From: JADKIH01 sp031417555
GTDB lineage: Bacteria > Bacteroidota > Bacteroidia > AKYH767-A > 2013-40CM-41-45
Assembly (NCBI GenBank): GCA_031417555.1
Contig: JANOVV010000046.1
Coordinates: forward strand, 16,159-80,158
Direction of reading: 5' to 3'
Length of the DNA: 64,000 nucleotides
Shown: one piece after another, positions 1-7,182 of the stretch
Position numbering within the stretch: the first letter of the stretch is position 1
Layout of the letters: the number at the start of each line of letters is the position of its first letter
Program-made: the position numbers and the translations under genes
The notes under the pieces: generated by a model
The model's input: the letters and a program-made list of their open reading frames with translations, nothing else
What the model was told of the DNA's origin: nothing
Databases searched by the model: none

Positions 1-321
1 AAACGCTCTTACAACCTGAATGCTTGCCTGAACAGCCACAGAACTATTAAGCATGCTGGCTAACATTACTGCTCCGTGTTCGGTAAAAACGTATGGTAGA
101 TATTTTGCACCCCTGTGTTTTCTGGAACTCATCACAATTTGTGATGAGTTAATATCGGTATTTGTTGAATTCCTCACAAATTGTGATCTTAAAGTTTCAA
201 ACTCTCTTTCATTAAGTTGAAACATGAAATCCTCCGGAAACCTTTCAATGTTTCTCTTAACCGCCTGATTTAATACCCGGGTTTCTACCCTGTATATTTC
301 TGCAAGGTCAGAATCAGTCAT
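1..321 (-). CDS. ORF6N domain protein, 3' end cut by window edge
   Basis: The 107 visible residues match the ORF6N DNA-binding domain found in phage-related and mobile-element proteins. Visible motifs are DSDLAEIYRVETRVLNQAVK, NIERFPEDFMFQL and YLPYVFTEHGAVMLASML. The first in-frame ATG gives MTDSDLAEIY. Family members usually carry about 20 more N-terminal residues, and codons for ENKIYFIRGHKV are present just upstream in the same frame but with no ATG. An ATG 62 nt further upstream (complement of 381-383, MKLTEIEK) is in another frame and would join if one A were added to the run at 360-364. The gene may therefore be frameshifted or start late. The C-terminus lies outside the window. The exact role in this genome is unknown. 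Confidence 0.8.
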   Translation of the reverse strand, partial: MTDSDLAEIYRVETRVLNQAVKRNIERFPEDFMFQLNEREFETLRSQFVRNSTNTDINSSQIVMSSRKHRGAKYLPYVFTEHGAVMLASMLNSSVAVQASIQVVRAF

Positions 322-383
322 AACTTTATGTCCTCTGATGAAATAAATTTTATTTTCAATTTTTCAATCTCAGTTAATTTCAT

Positions 384-802
384 TATTATTTTTGTTTTTA
401 AGATGATAATCGTTTATGACTAAATCCTGATTTCATTTGGTTTACAGGTATTCTATCTAAAATATTATACTCTAATAATATTTATTATTGGAAAGGATTC
501 ACAGATCAACATGTCTCTTCGGAATATTTATATTCTCGTTTCAATACACACAAAAATCGAATAGGGAAACGAAAATGAAAACCAATAAAATGAGGTTTTT
601 ATTAAAGTCTCCGTAAAATAGTTAAATCCGTAAATCAGCTAAATCAAAGTCCAAACTTCACTTTCGGCAACCCCTCAACAATCTCCACAGTCTAGTTGAT
701 TTATAGAGAATTATACAGGGTAATTAACCAAAAATGAATCGGTCACTTCTTGCTAGCGAGGAATATTAATTATTTTAATAATTAAATAATTTTTTATTTT
801 CC
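384..802. other. Intergenic stretch without a supported gene
   Basis: About 420 AT-rich bases lie between the ORF6N gene and the small membrane-protein gene. Every frame is interrupted by stops. The only protein-like trace is a 15-codon minus-strand tail near 644-691 (reads VEIVEGLPKVKFGL then stop), too short to call. No RNA gene or clear terminator is visible. Confidence 0.5.
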
Positions 803-1165
803 CTAAAGCATTTGCATAAATAGCAAAAAGAAAAACAAACCATCTCCAATTAAAATAGATGGGATTAGTCTGGCCGAATTTATTCTGAATACAATACTGG
901 TGAATGCCAATTCGGCTAATACAGCAAAACTGAACATTATAAAAGGCAAATAATAAAAACCGGTAGAAGAGAAAACAATGCCCGACAAGCAGGCAATGGT
1001 ATAAAAAGTTGCTGAACCGGAAATCCAAAGAAGGAAAATTTTTAAAACTGAATTCGTAACAGTATAACGGATAAGCAGGATTTTCACCAATAGTGCAAAG
1101 ATCGTCAGATACCAAAAATCAAAAGTCAGCTTTATCAATAAGCTGGTAATTAAACCTTGTGGCAT
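803..1165 (-). CDS. Small integral membrane protein of unknown function
   Basis: This 120-residue ORF begins MPQGLITSLL and is strongly hydrophobic throughout. About four membrane-spanning segments can be drawn, roughly residues 8-28, 38-60, 62-85 and 100-119. It has no long soluble domain and no motif I recognise. It lies about 80 nt downstream of the flavin reductase-like gene on the same strand, so the two could be cotranscribed. An overlapping frame of the same length is less membrane-like in its arrangement and was discarded as a shadow. The gene is supported by an uninterrupted frame and a coherent transmembrane pattern, not by homology, so confidence is moderate. Confidence 0.5.
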   Translation of the reverse strand: MPQGLITSLLIKLTFDFWYLTIFALLVKILLIRYTVTNSVLKIFLLWISGSATFYTIACLSGIVFSSTGFYYLPFIMFSFAVLAELAFTSIVFRINSARLIPSILIGDGLFFFLLFMQML

Positions 1166-1245
1166 CTGTCAGAAATTATCTTGTTTAGAGATTATCATGA
1201 TGAAATAAAAAATTGAGTTGACCGGTTTTTATAAACATACAATAA

Positions 1246-2136
1246 TTAAAGAGACGATAAAAGTACGAGAATAGCTTCATCAACATTATCATTTTCTAAA
1301 AGACTTTTAGCCAACAGGTGTAATTTTTCCTGTAAAAGATTTTTATCATGACCGAAACGTTTAAATAATTCTTTCATAAAATCTTTTCTACTAAAATCAA
1401 TGATAGCATTTTCATTGGGAAGTACACTAATATTTCCCAATTGTCCAAGATTATTTCCGGAAAGTATATGACTTTGTCTGATTGATTCGGGTAAATTGTC
1501 AATACCGATGCCCGGAATACTCAGCGGCTTTGAAACTTCAAATAATGCAGAGTCGGAAGCACGGCAATATAAATCGGAACCCATTCGGGCAACCAAATCA
1601 ATTTTATTCGGATCGATTTTAGAATCAGGAGTCAATACCGCTTCATCAATATGCATGAGAAGAATTTCACAAATGATGAGATTGGCAGCGCCGCCCATTT
1701 TTCCGGTTTCTTTTACTTCAAGTACTTTACATTCCATTTGAACCGGTGATTCTTTTACACGGAAAGGTTTTACAATGTGAGAAGGAACAGGAGTGAAGCC
1801 CGCTTTAATGAATTCATTTACACCTTTGGGATATTCGGAACTGGCAAGTGAAGCTTGCCTTACCATGGCGTAGTTTACAACGTTTATTACGACTTCTTTT
1901 GTTTCATAAATATTCTCCAACGTGTGTTTTATTGTATTGTCTCTTACACGTCTTGCCGGTGAAAATACAACTACGGGAGGATTGCTGCCAAATGCATTAA
2001 AAAAACTGAATGGAGCAAGATTGGGATGTCCATCTTTGTCTACCGTACTAGCAAAAGCAATAGGCCGCGGTGCAATAGCCGATAACATATAACTATGAAA
2101 AACATTTGTTTTTATTTCTTTGGGATCTATGAGCAT
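1246..2136 (-). CDS. Flavin reductase family protein (FMN-binding split barrel)
   Basis: A 296-residue protein whose first ~200 residues match the flavin reductase-like/DIM6-NTAB split-barrel family. The hallmark N-terminal segment is SAIAPRPIAFASTVDKDGHP, followed by NLAPFSFFNAFGSNPPVVVF, which contributes to the FMN site in this family. Proteins of this type bind FMN and reduce flavin with NAD(P)H or act as flavoenzymes. The substrate here cannot be read from sequence. The last ~90 residues (helical, with FMKELFKRFG) are an extension beyond the core domain. The ATG gives MLIDPKEIKTNVFHSYMLSA, a typical family start. It stands apart from a clear operon, apart from the small membrane gene downstream. 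Confidence 0.85.
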   Translation of the reverse strand: MLIDPKEIKTNVFHSYMLSAIAPRPIAFASTVDKDGHPNLAPFSFFNAFGSNPPVVVFSPARRVRDNTIKHTLENIYETKEVVINVVNYAMVRQASLASSEYPKGVNEFIKAGFTPVPSHIVKPFRVKESPVQMECKVLEVKETGKMGGAANLIICEILLMHIDEAVLTPDSKIDPNKIDLVARMGSDLYCRASDSALFEVSKPLSIPGIGIDNLPESIRQSHILSGNNLGQLGNISVLPNENAIIDFSRKDFMKELFKRFGHDKNLLQEKLHLLAKSLLENDNVDEAILVLLSSL

Positions 2137-2179
2137 GGATGGTGTTTAAATGTTAATCGTTAATGCGGAATTTATTATA

Positions 2180-2458
2180 CCCTTTCAGGGTTGGCGTAAG
2201 ATCGTTCACTTATTTTATAATACTATCATCCCTTTGGGCAATGTCATTAAGTTAAGGTTCATTTGCCACAAAAACACGAAGACACAAAATTACTGGTATT
2301 TTTATTAGTAGTGTTTTTGTGTTTTTGTGGCAAAAAAAACATGACCAATTTCTTAACTTAATGACATTGCCCTTCGGGATTTTACATTATCAACTCCGAA
2401 GGAGTGGCATTTTTGTAAAATGAAATCCGTCGGTAAGCCTTTCAATCCCGAAGGGATT
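2180..2458. repeat. Cluster of short CCGAAGG-type palindromes
   Basis: Several short inverted repeats of the same style occur in this spacer: CCCTTTCAGGG at 2180-2190, ATCCCTTTGGG at 2228-2238, CCCTTCGGGAT at 2370-2380, ACTCCGAAGGAGT at 2393-2405 and AATCCCGAAGGGATT at 2444-2458. From memory, palindromes built on CCGAAGG are a common dispersed intergenic repeat in Bacteroidota; I did not verify this by search. One copy appears to be interrupted by the longer hairpin element described next. No gene is supported between 2137 and 2590. Confidence 0.65.
2236..2372. mobile_element. MITE-like inverted-repeat element, about 137 bp
   Basis: The outer arms are perfect 21-nt inverted repeats (2236-2256 and 2352-2372; left arm starts GGGCAATGTCATTAAG). 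Inside them sits a second inverted pair of 16 nt (2262-2277 and 2319-2334, arm TTTGCCACAAAAACAC). There is no room for a transposase. Terminal inverted repeats, no coding capacity and insertion between the two halves of a CCCTTCGGG-type palindrome fit a non-autonomous miniature element mobilised in trans. The transcript would fold into one long hairpin. Mobility is inferred, not shown. Confidence 0.55.
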
Positions 2459-2590
2459 ACATAAAATTTCCTCTCTTAGCCTGACGCATATGTGATGGCT
2501 ATCGGGATTGATACATGATACTAATTTGGTTGAACAAGGTACAAATGTTAGTGAATTACTTTTTAAAAATAAATTTTAGCTGGCATTAAG

Positions 2591-2932
2591 TTATCTTTTT
2601 ACAATTATAAAGTAAAAAGCCAGAAAGAGGATAAGTCCGATGATAAAAAACCCCAGCAAAAGAGAAAAAATATAAAATTTCGAAAAGATAGGTTGCTTTG
2701 ATTTCAGCCTTTTCTTCATTCTTCTTTTTAACTCATGTGTAATTGAATAAATATGTTTTGCATTGTCCATTTCAGTGAGGCCTTTTAAAGCATCAGAGCA
2801 AAGTTCGCAATGCAAAATGTGATTTTCGATAATTGTATATTCATTTCCAGAAAACTGCCGACGATGATATTTTAATAAATCATCGCTGCTTAAGTGATTG
2901 TCTGGAAAATTTTCCGTTTTATATGTTGTCAT
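2591..2932 (-). CDS. Putative membrane anti-sigma factor with zinc-finger-like N-terminus
   Basis: This 113-residue protein carries an H-x3-C-x2-C motif (HILHCELC, around residues 38-45), characteristic of zf-HC2/ZAS anti-sigma domains that bind ECF sigma factors. A single C-terminal membrane segment (roughly residues 86-109) is flanked by basic residues, so the sensor end is in or across the inner membrane. Its start overlaps the end of the upstream ECF sigma gene by 14 nt, the usual translationally coupled sigma/anti-sigma arrangement. It is short: almost no periplasmic domain follows the membrane helix, so the signal it senses is not evident. Family assignment rests on motif plus context. 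Confidence 0.65.
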   Translation of the reverse strand: MTTYKTENFPDNHLSSDDLLKYHRRQFSGNEYTIIENHILHCELCSDALKGLTEMDNAKHIYSITHELKRRMKKRLKSKQPIFSKFYIFSLLLGFFIIGLILFLAFYFIIVKR

Positions 2933-3485
2933 TTGATTTTTTCAAGAGGATAATTTTCAGATTTCTTTTACCATTCTGAATATAACTTTTTACTTCATTC
3001 ATACTAAATTTTGTCTTTTCACTAATTTCCTGATAACTCATTTTTTTAATATAAAATAAATCGATACATAGTTTTTGTTCTTTATTCAACATATTTATAG
3101 CATCGTCAAGAAAAGGAAGATAAAACTCTTCGAAACTATTCTCTTCTTCATCAATGTTGTCGGGAATATTTTCCGTAATGAGAGGGAAATTCTTTTTTTT
3201 CGACAGAAATCGAAAGCAATAGTTTTTTGTAACTGTATGTAGCCAGGAGGAAAAGTTGTGAATGCTGTACACAGTCAGGTCGCGCGGTATTTTTTCAAAT
3301 ATCTGTATTACGGCATCTTTGCTGTCTTCTTCGTTTTTCAGAAATTTCATACAAACAGCGAAAACAAGATGGCTGTAGCGGTTAAAAAGTATTCCTATAA
3401 TAAGAGTATCCGGATTTGTCCGATAGGAGAATATTAATTCTTCATCGCTTTTATTTGACCCTTTTCCGGATTTTATGAATTGCAT
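2919..3485 (-). CDS. RNA polymerase ECF-type sigma-70 family factor
   Basis: A 188-residue two-domain sigma factor. Region 2 is seen in ILFNRYSHLVFAVCMKFLKN and the following EDSKDAVIQIFEKI, with SWLHTVTKNYCFRFL matching region 2.4. Region 4 is seen at residues ~125-175 as INMLNKEQKLCIDLFYIKKM followed by SYQEISEKTKFSMNEVKSYI, the helix-turn-helix that reads the -35 element. Size and the lack of region 1 and 3 fit the ECF group. The overlapping downstream gene encodes its likely membrane-bound inhibitor. Target genes and inducing signal are unknown. The start ATG (MQFIKSGKGS) leaves a short basic lead before the region-2 helix. Confidence 0.87.
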   Translation of the reverse strand: MQFIKSGKGSNKSDEELIFSYRTNPDTLIIGILFNRYSHLVFAVCMKFLKNEEDSKDAVIQIFEKIPRDLTVYSIHNFSSWLHTVTKNYCFRFLSKKKNFPLITENIPDNIDEEENSFEEFYLPFLDDAINMLNKEQKLCIDLFYIKKMSYQEISEKTKFSMNEVKSYIQNGKRNLKIILLKKSNDNI

Positions 3486-3559
3486 AAGAATGATTACTAA
3501 TCAGAGATAGAAAAATAGGGTTTTTCCATAATTACAAATGAAAGGAAAGAAAAAAAATG

Positions 3560-3567
3560 TATCTTCG
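3560..3567 (+). promoter_or_regulatory. Candidate -7 box for tRNA-Leu
   Basis: TATCTTCG stands 33 nt before the tRNA and resembles the Bacteroidota -7 consensus TAnnTTTG. No good TTTG -33 box is seen at the expected distance, so the call is tentative. Confidence 0.4.
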
Positions 3568-3600
3568 CGTCCTTTCTAAATTAAAATCATCACAATTTAC

Positions 3601-3682
3601 GCGGGCGTGGCGTAATTGGCAGCCGCACCAGACTTAGGATCTGGCGGAGCAATCCGTGGGGGTTCGAGTCCCTTCGCCCGCA
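3601..3682 (+). tRNA. tRNA-Leu (anticodon UAG)
   Basis: The 82-nt sequence folds as a tRNA. The acceptor stem GCGGGCG (3601-3607) pairs perfectly with CGCCCGC (3675-3681), with discriminator A. The anticodon stem CCAGA/TCTGG encloses loop CTTAGGA with anticodon TAG, read as UAG for leucine CUA/CUN codons. A variable arm longer than in most tRNAs (class II) is present, as expected for tRNA-Leu, and the T-loop GTTCGAGTC is intact. CCA is not encoded. The gene is transcribed toward tig. Confidence 0.97.
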
Positions 3683-3693
3683 CATAAAAAATT

Positions 3694-3747
3694 GTATCAA
3701 GTATCAGGTATCAAGTATCATGATACTTGATACCTGATACTTGATAC
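3694..3747. repeat. Perfect 54-nt palindrome made of GTATCAA-type heptamers
   Basis: Seven-base units GTATCAA, GTATCAG, GTATCAA, GTATCAT run into their own reverse complements (centre between 3720 and 3721), giving 27-nt arms without a loop. It lies between the tRNA 3' end and the tig start, 7 nt before the ATG. It could form a long hairpin that terminates or trims the tRNA transcript. Related heptamers recur at several spacers of this window. Confidence 0.85.
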
Positions 3748-3754
3748 GAATAGT

Positions 3755-5128
3755 ATGAATATTTCAAAACGTCAAAATGGTGAATTAAACGCCATTATTA
3801 CAATCGAAGTAAAGCCTGAGGATTATCAGCCAAGAGTTGATGAAACCATTAAAAATTACAGGAAGAGTGCCAATATTCCCGGTTTCAGACCCGGACATGT
3901 ACCAGCCGGCATCATTAAAAAGAAATACGGTAAAGAAGTTCTTGTTGAAGAATTGAATCGATTATTGGGAGAAGAGCTTGTAAATTATCTGCGCGACAAT
4001 AATATTGATGTTTTGGGTTCGCCGCTTCCCGTTCAGAAACTTGAACAATTGACTTTTGCAGAAGGCGAAAATTTCAGTTTTGATTATGAAATTGGAATTG
4101 CTCCGGCAGTGAATGTCAGCATGCCCGATTCTAAAATTCCATTTTATCTTATAAAAGTTGACGACAAAATGGTTGATGATGATATCAATGAAATGCGTCG
4201 TCGTTATGGTAAATTTTCGAATCCGGAATCTGCTGAAATTACCTCTGTTCTTTATGGTGAATTTTCCGAATTAAATGAAAATGGTGAATTAAAAGAGGGA
4301 GGAAATACGACAACGACAACCCTTTCCATTGAGATGATCAAAGATGCTGATGAGCAAAAAAAATTCATTGGTATTAAGAAGGATGAAGTAGTGCGTTTTA
4401 ATCCTATAAAAACATTAAAGAATGAAACGGAAGTTTCAGCCATGTTGAAGATAGAAAAAAGCTCGGCTTCATTAAACGCTGATTATAATTTTACTGTTAA
4501 GACAGTTAATAAAATTGAGAAAGCAGATTTAAATCAGGAGTTTTTTGATAAAGCTTTTGGTGAAGACGTCGTTCATAATGAAGAAGAATTCAAAGCTAAA
4601 ATCCGTGAAGGAATCGCTTCTTATTTTGAAAAAGAAAGCGATAAAAAATTCCAGAAAGATATTCGAACCACATTCCTGGAAGAAAATAAACTTCCATTGC
4701 CGGATGATTTTTTAAAGAGAATGCTTAAGACCAGACAAGAGAAAGCTATTGATGATCATGAATTCGAACATCAGTATTTTCATTTGGCTGAAGATCTTAA
4801 ATGGGATCTTATTCAAAATAAAATTGCAACAGATCAGACAATTGTTGTGGGTCATGAAGATATTCTTCAAACAGGCAGGGTATTAATTTCCCAGCAATTC
4901 GCTCAGTACGGAATTGCTCCTCCCGATAATGAAAAACTCGATGAATTGGTTTTAACTTATCTTCAAAAAGATGATAATAATGAAAGATTAGGACGCACTC
5001 TTTTGAGTCATAAGGTTTTCGATTATCTGAAGAAAAATTTGAAGTTGAATATGATAGAGCTTCCTTACGAAGATTTTATTGCAAAACTTAAAGAAAAGAC
5101 AGAACACGAAACAGAGCATCACCATTAG
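3755..5128 (+). CDS. tig: Trigger factor (ribosome-associated chaperone/PPIase)
   Basis: A 457-residue homologue of trigger factor, which docks at the ribosomal exit tunnel (uL23) and shields nascent chains. The N-terminal ribosome-binding domain carries NIPGFRPGHVPAGIIKKKYG (around residues 39-58), the family signature loop. A PPIase-like middle domain follows, much diverged from FKBP. The C-terminal helical arms span roughly residues 250-440. The tail ends in E/H-rich TEHETEHHH, which is natural here. The ATG at this position gives MNISKRQNG, a typical start for the family. tig, clpP and clpX form a conserved neighbourhood, here interrupted by a toxin-antitoxin-like pair. Confidence 0.95.
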   Translation: MNISKRQNGELNAIITIEVKPEDYQPRVDETIKNYRKSANIPGFRPGHVPAGIIKKKYGKEVLVEELNRLLGEELVNYLRDNNIDVLGSPLPVQKLEQLTFAEGENFSFDYEIGIAPAVNVSMPDSKIPFYLIKVDDKMVDDDINEMRRRYGKFSNPESAEITSVLYGEFSELNENGELKEGGNTTTTTLSIEMIKDADEQKKFIGIKKDEVVRFNPIKTLKNETEVSAMLKIEKSSASLNADYNFTVKTVNKIEKADLNQEFFDKAFGEDVVHNEEEFKAKIREGIASYFEKESDKKFQKDIRTTFLEENKLPLPDDFLKRMLKTRQEKAIDDHEFEHQYFHLAEDLKWDLIQNKIATDQTIVVGHEDILQTGRVLISQQFAQYGIAPPDNEKLDELVLTYLQKDDNNERLGRTLLSHKVFDYLKKNLKLNMIELPYEDFIAKLKEKTEHETEHHH

Positions 5129-5437
5129 AATTTGGTGTACTTTAATTCGTATATTAATTGATTGTGATGATTTTTCTTTCCTTTACAAAACAAGGAAGAA
5201 AACAGTTGTTGAAAAATTCACAATTCTACTTTCAAATTGTGCAGCGTAGAGTTAAATGGAATGATTTGGTTGAAAAGACATAATAACAAATAAGGACGTA
5301 AAGTCAATATTTATTATTTTTTTGCTTAAAAATGCATGTTTTTTAAGGTTCTTTTTTTTACTATCTTTAATGAGAATAAAATAAATATAACAAATATTAA
5401 TTTTGTTCGTTTAATTTGAATCTATATTTGAAACATT
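5129..5437 (+). other. Spacer after tig; no gene
   Basis: About 310 AT-rich bases. A weak 7-bp hairpin (CACAATT at 5219-5225 with AATTGTG at 5235-5241) and an imperfect TTTCTTTCCTTT/AAGGAAGAAA pairing near 5175-5199 could slow transcription after tig, but neither is a convincing intrinsic terminator. The end of the spacer holds the promoter listed next. Confidence 0.4.
5402..5430 (+). promoter_or_regulatory. Bacteroidota-type promoter for the HicB-like gene
   Basis: TTTG (5402-5405), a 17-nt spacer and TATATTTG (5423-5430) match the TTTG/TAnnTTTG promoter of this phylum. The ATG follows 7 nt after the -7 box, so the message would have almost no leader. This indicates that the pair has its own promoter independent of tig. 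Confidence 0.6.
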
Positions 5438-5821
5438 ATGGCTAAAGAAAAATTCCGTTCCAGCATCGAAATTGGAGGCAAAGAGAGGATCGATGTCGGC
5501 CTTTCAATTCTTATTTGGAAGGACGAAAATGATATTCACTACTATTATTCACCAGCTTTAGACATTACAGGCTATGGTAAATCCGAAACCGATGCTCGTA
5601 AATCTTTTGAATTTACTTTAAATGATTTTGTTACATATACACACAACAAGAAAACAATTTTCGAAGAGCTCGAGAAATTAGGATGGACAATTAATAAAAA
5701 GAAAAAAAGAGCTATACCTCCAACCGAAGAAGAGTTATTAAAAGATAACGAAAACTATAAAAATCTTTATAAAACTGAGGGTGTAAGACAAGAGCAACAA
5801 CAAATAGAACTCGCGCTTTAA
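5438..5821 (+). CDS. HicB-like antitoxin candidate
   Basis: A 127-residue protein whose residues ~25-75 resemble the HicB fold: a strand pair (IWKDENDIHYYYSPALDI), then TGYGKSETDARKSFEFTLND, corresponding to the HicB pattern of an ...P.L.G..T.G.T..EA...A... strand-helix. The C-terminal third is charged and may contact DNA or the toxin. A HicA-like frame follows at once. HicB proteins neutralise HicA mRNA-cleaving toxins and repress their own operon. Here the antitoxin comes first; classical hicAB has the toxin first. The family call is by pattern only; a generic conserved Bacteroidota protein with this fold is the alternative. Confidence 0.6.
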   Translation: MAKEKFRSSIEIGGKERIDVGLSILIWKDENDIHYYYSPALDITGYGKSETDARKSFEFTLNDFVTYTHNKKTIFEELEKLGWTINKKKKRAIPPTEEELLKDNENYKNLYKTEGVRQEQQQIELAL

Positions 5822-5901
5822 TTATTCAAATTATCTCTTCTCATCATCTGCGCAATATATCAGTTTCACAATTTGAATCTTTTTTAGAATTAGTACATTG
5901 T

Positions 5902-6126
5902 ATGGATATAACACACAAAGGCGGACATCATCAAAAGTGGACAAGATCAGATTTAACAAGACCAATTATATTTCAGAAAAAAATAGACCCTATTCCTGAA
6001 TTTATTGTAAAAAATAACTTAAGAGTATTGGGTTATAGTAAGGAGAATTTTTTTGAGGTATTAGAATCCATAAAAGAAGTTGTTAAAAACAAATCTGAGT
6101 ATATTTTAATAGACTGCAAGAAGTAG
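5902..6126 (+). CDS. HicA-like mRNA interferase candidate, start uncertain
   Basis: From the only ATG the product has 74 residues and contains KGGHHQKWTRSDLTRP followed by IPEFIVKNNLRVLGYSKENF. This corresponds to the HicA/YcfA pattern GSHH...P.H...I..G.LR.I....G.....F; the second His of the GHH motif would be catalytic. HicA toxins begin with a helix before that strand. The frame is open upstream of the ATG and reads RNISVSQFESFLELVHC, a fitting first helix, back to a stop near 5777, but with no ATG, GTG or TTG. Translation may start at a non-standard codon (CTG near 5860) or the toxin may be crippled. It is coupled to the HicB-like gene. Confidence 0.55.
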   Translation: MDITHKGGHHQKWTRSDLTRPIIFQKKIDPIPEFIVKNNLRVLGYSKENFFEVLESIKEVVKNKSEYILIDCKK

Positions 6127-6350
6127 TTTTTAATCAATTAAATGGCATTATATGCAATCACATTTCCCATTTTTCCCTACTCTTTTAGTCATTGCTTTAG
6201 CTATCTCGTAAAAGTTTCCCCTTTTGTTGAAAACTATTTACAGGAAACATTCGTTAAGCAGTTCAGCCATATAATTTTGGAACGTTGAAATAATTTTTGA
6301 TTTTAACCGTCAATACTTTTAGCATTAACTTAAAAAAAAATAAAAAATTT

Positions 6351-7034
6351 ATGAATTACGCAGATGAGTTCCGTAAGTATGCCGTTAAGCATCGCGGCAT
6401 CAGCAGTTTAACCGTTGACAGTTTTGTTTCTGCAGTTCGGTCCGATTACATTTCTCCGACGATTATAGAAGAGCGTCAGCTTAATATTGCAACGATGGAT
6501 GTGTTTTCCCGTCTTATGATGGATAGAATCATTTTCCTTGGTGTAGGTATTAATGATTACGTTTCAAATATTATCCAGGCACAACTTCTTTTTCTGGAAT
6601 CAGTTGATTCTAAAAAAGACATTCAAATTTATATGAATAGTCCGGGAGGTTCTGTTTATGCAGGATTAGGTATTTACGATACCATGCAATTTATTCAACC
6701 ACAGATTGCAACAATTTGCACAGGCATGGCAGCATCGATGGGTGCAGTATTAATGTGTGCCGGCGCCAAAGGAAAACGTGCAGCCTTAAAACATGCAAGA
6801 GTAATGATTCACCAGCCAATGGGTGGAGCCGAAGGCCAGGCATCGGATATTGAAATCACAGCAAGAGAAATACAGAAACTCAAAAAGGAATTGTACGACA
6901 TCATTGCTTTACACAGCGGACAGGAATATGAAAAAGTATATAAAGATTCTGATCGTGATTACTGGATGACAGCTGAAGAGGCGAAAGCGTATGGTATGAT
7001 TGATGAAGTTTTGACCAGAAAGAAAACAGCTTAA
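6351..7034 (+). CDS. clpP: ATP-dependent Clp protease proteolytic subunit ClpP
   Basis: The 227-residue product is the ClpP serine peptidase, which forms a tetradecameric barrel fed by ClpX. The catalytic triad is visible as S129 in GMAASMGAV, H154 in MIHQPMGG and D203 in DRDYWM. The substrate-pocket segment MNSPGGSVYAGLGIYDTMQF is intact. I start at the ATG giving MNYADEFRKYAVKH. An upstream TTG in the same frame would add 18 lysine-rich residues with no family support. The N-terminal lead before the core is longer than in E. coli and probably includes a propeptide. A hairpin separates it from clpX, but the pair is functionally linked. Confidence 0.95.
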   Translation: MNYADEFRKYAVKHRGISSLTVDSFVSAVRSDYISPTIIEERQLNIATMDVFSRLMMDRIIFLGVGINDYVSNIIQAQLLFLESVDSKKDIQIYMNSPGGSVYAGLGIYDTMQFIQPQIATICTGMAASMGAVLMCAGAKGKRAALKHARVMIHQPMGGAEGQASDIEITAREIQKLKKELYDIIALHSGQEYEKVYKDSDRDYWMTAEEAKAYGMIDEVLTRKKTA

Positions 7035-7049
7035 TATTTATCGAAGATT

Positions 7050-7105
7050 GAAGATTGAAAATTGAATTGTAAAACCACTTTTCACTTTTCAATCTTCATT
7101 TTTTT
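7050..7105 (+). terminator. Hairpin plus T-run after clpP
   Basis: GAAGATTGAAAA (7050-7061) pairs perfectly with TTTTCAATCTTC (7086-7097) across a 24-nt loop and is followed by ATTTTTTT. The left arm is part of a heptamer series (GAAGATT, GAAGATT, GAAAATT). It may act as a partial terminator between clpP and clpX. Confidence 0.55.
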
Positions 7106-7182
7106 CGCATTTTAAGGGTTGATTTTTAGAACAATTAAGATTAGCTTGCGTTTAATTTTTTAATCGTAATGCATTTTTTTAT

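Noticed and set aside
644..691. Minus-strand 15-codon tail reading VEIVEGLPKVKFGL then stop
   Set aside because: Looks like a protein C-terminus but is bounded by a stop just upstream; too short to support a gene or pseudogene.
753..1115. 120-codon minus-strand frame overlapping the small membrane gene
   Set aside because: It lies out of frame within the better-supported membrane ORF and shows no coherent topology or family.
5171..5199. Terminator after tig
   Set aside because: Pairing is imperfect and no T-run follows; left as a comment only.
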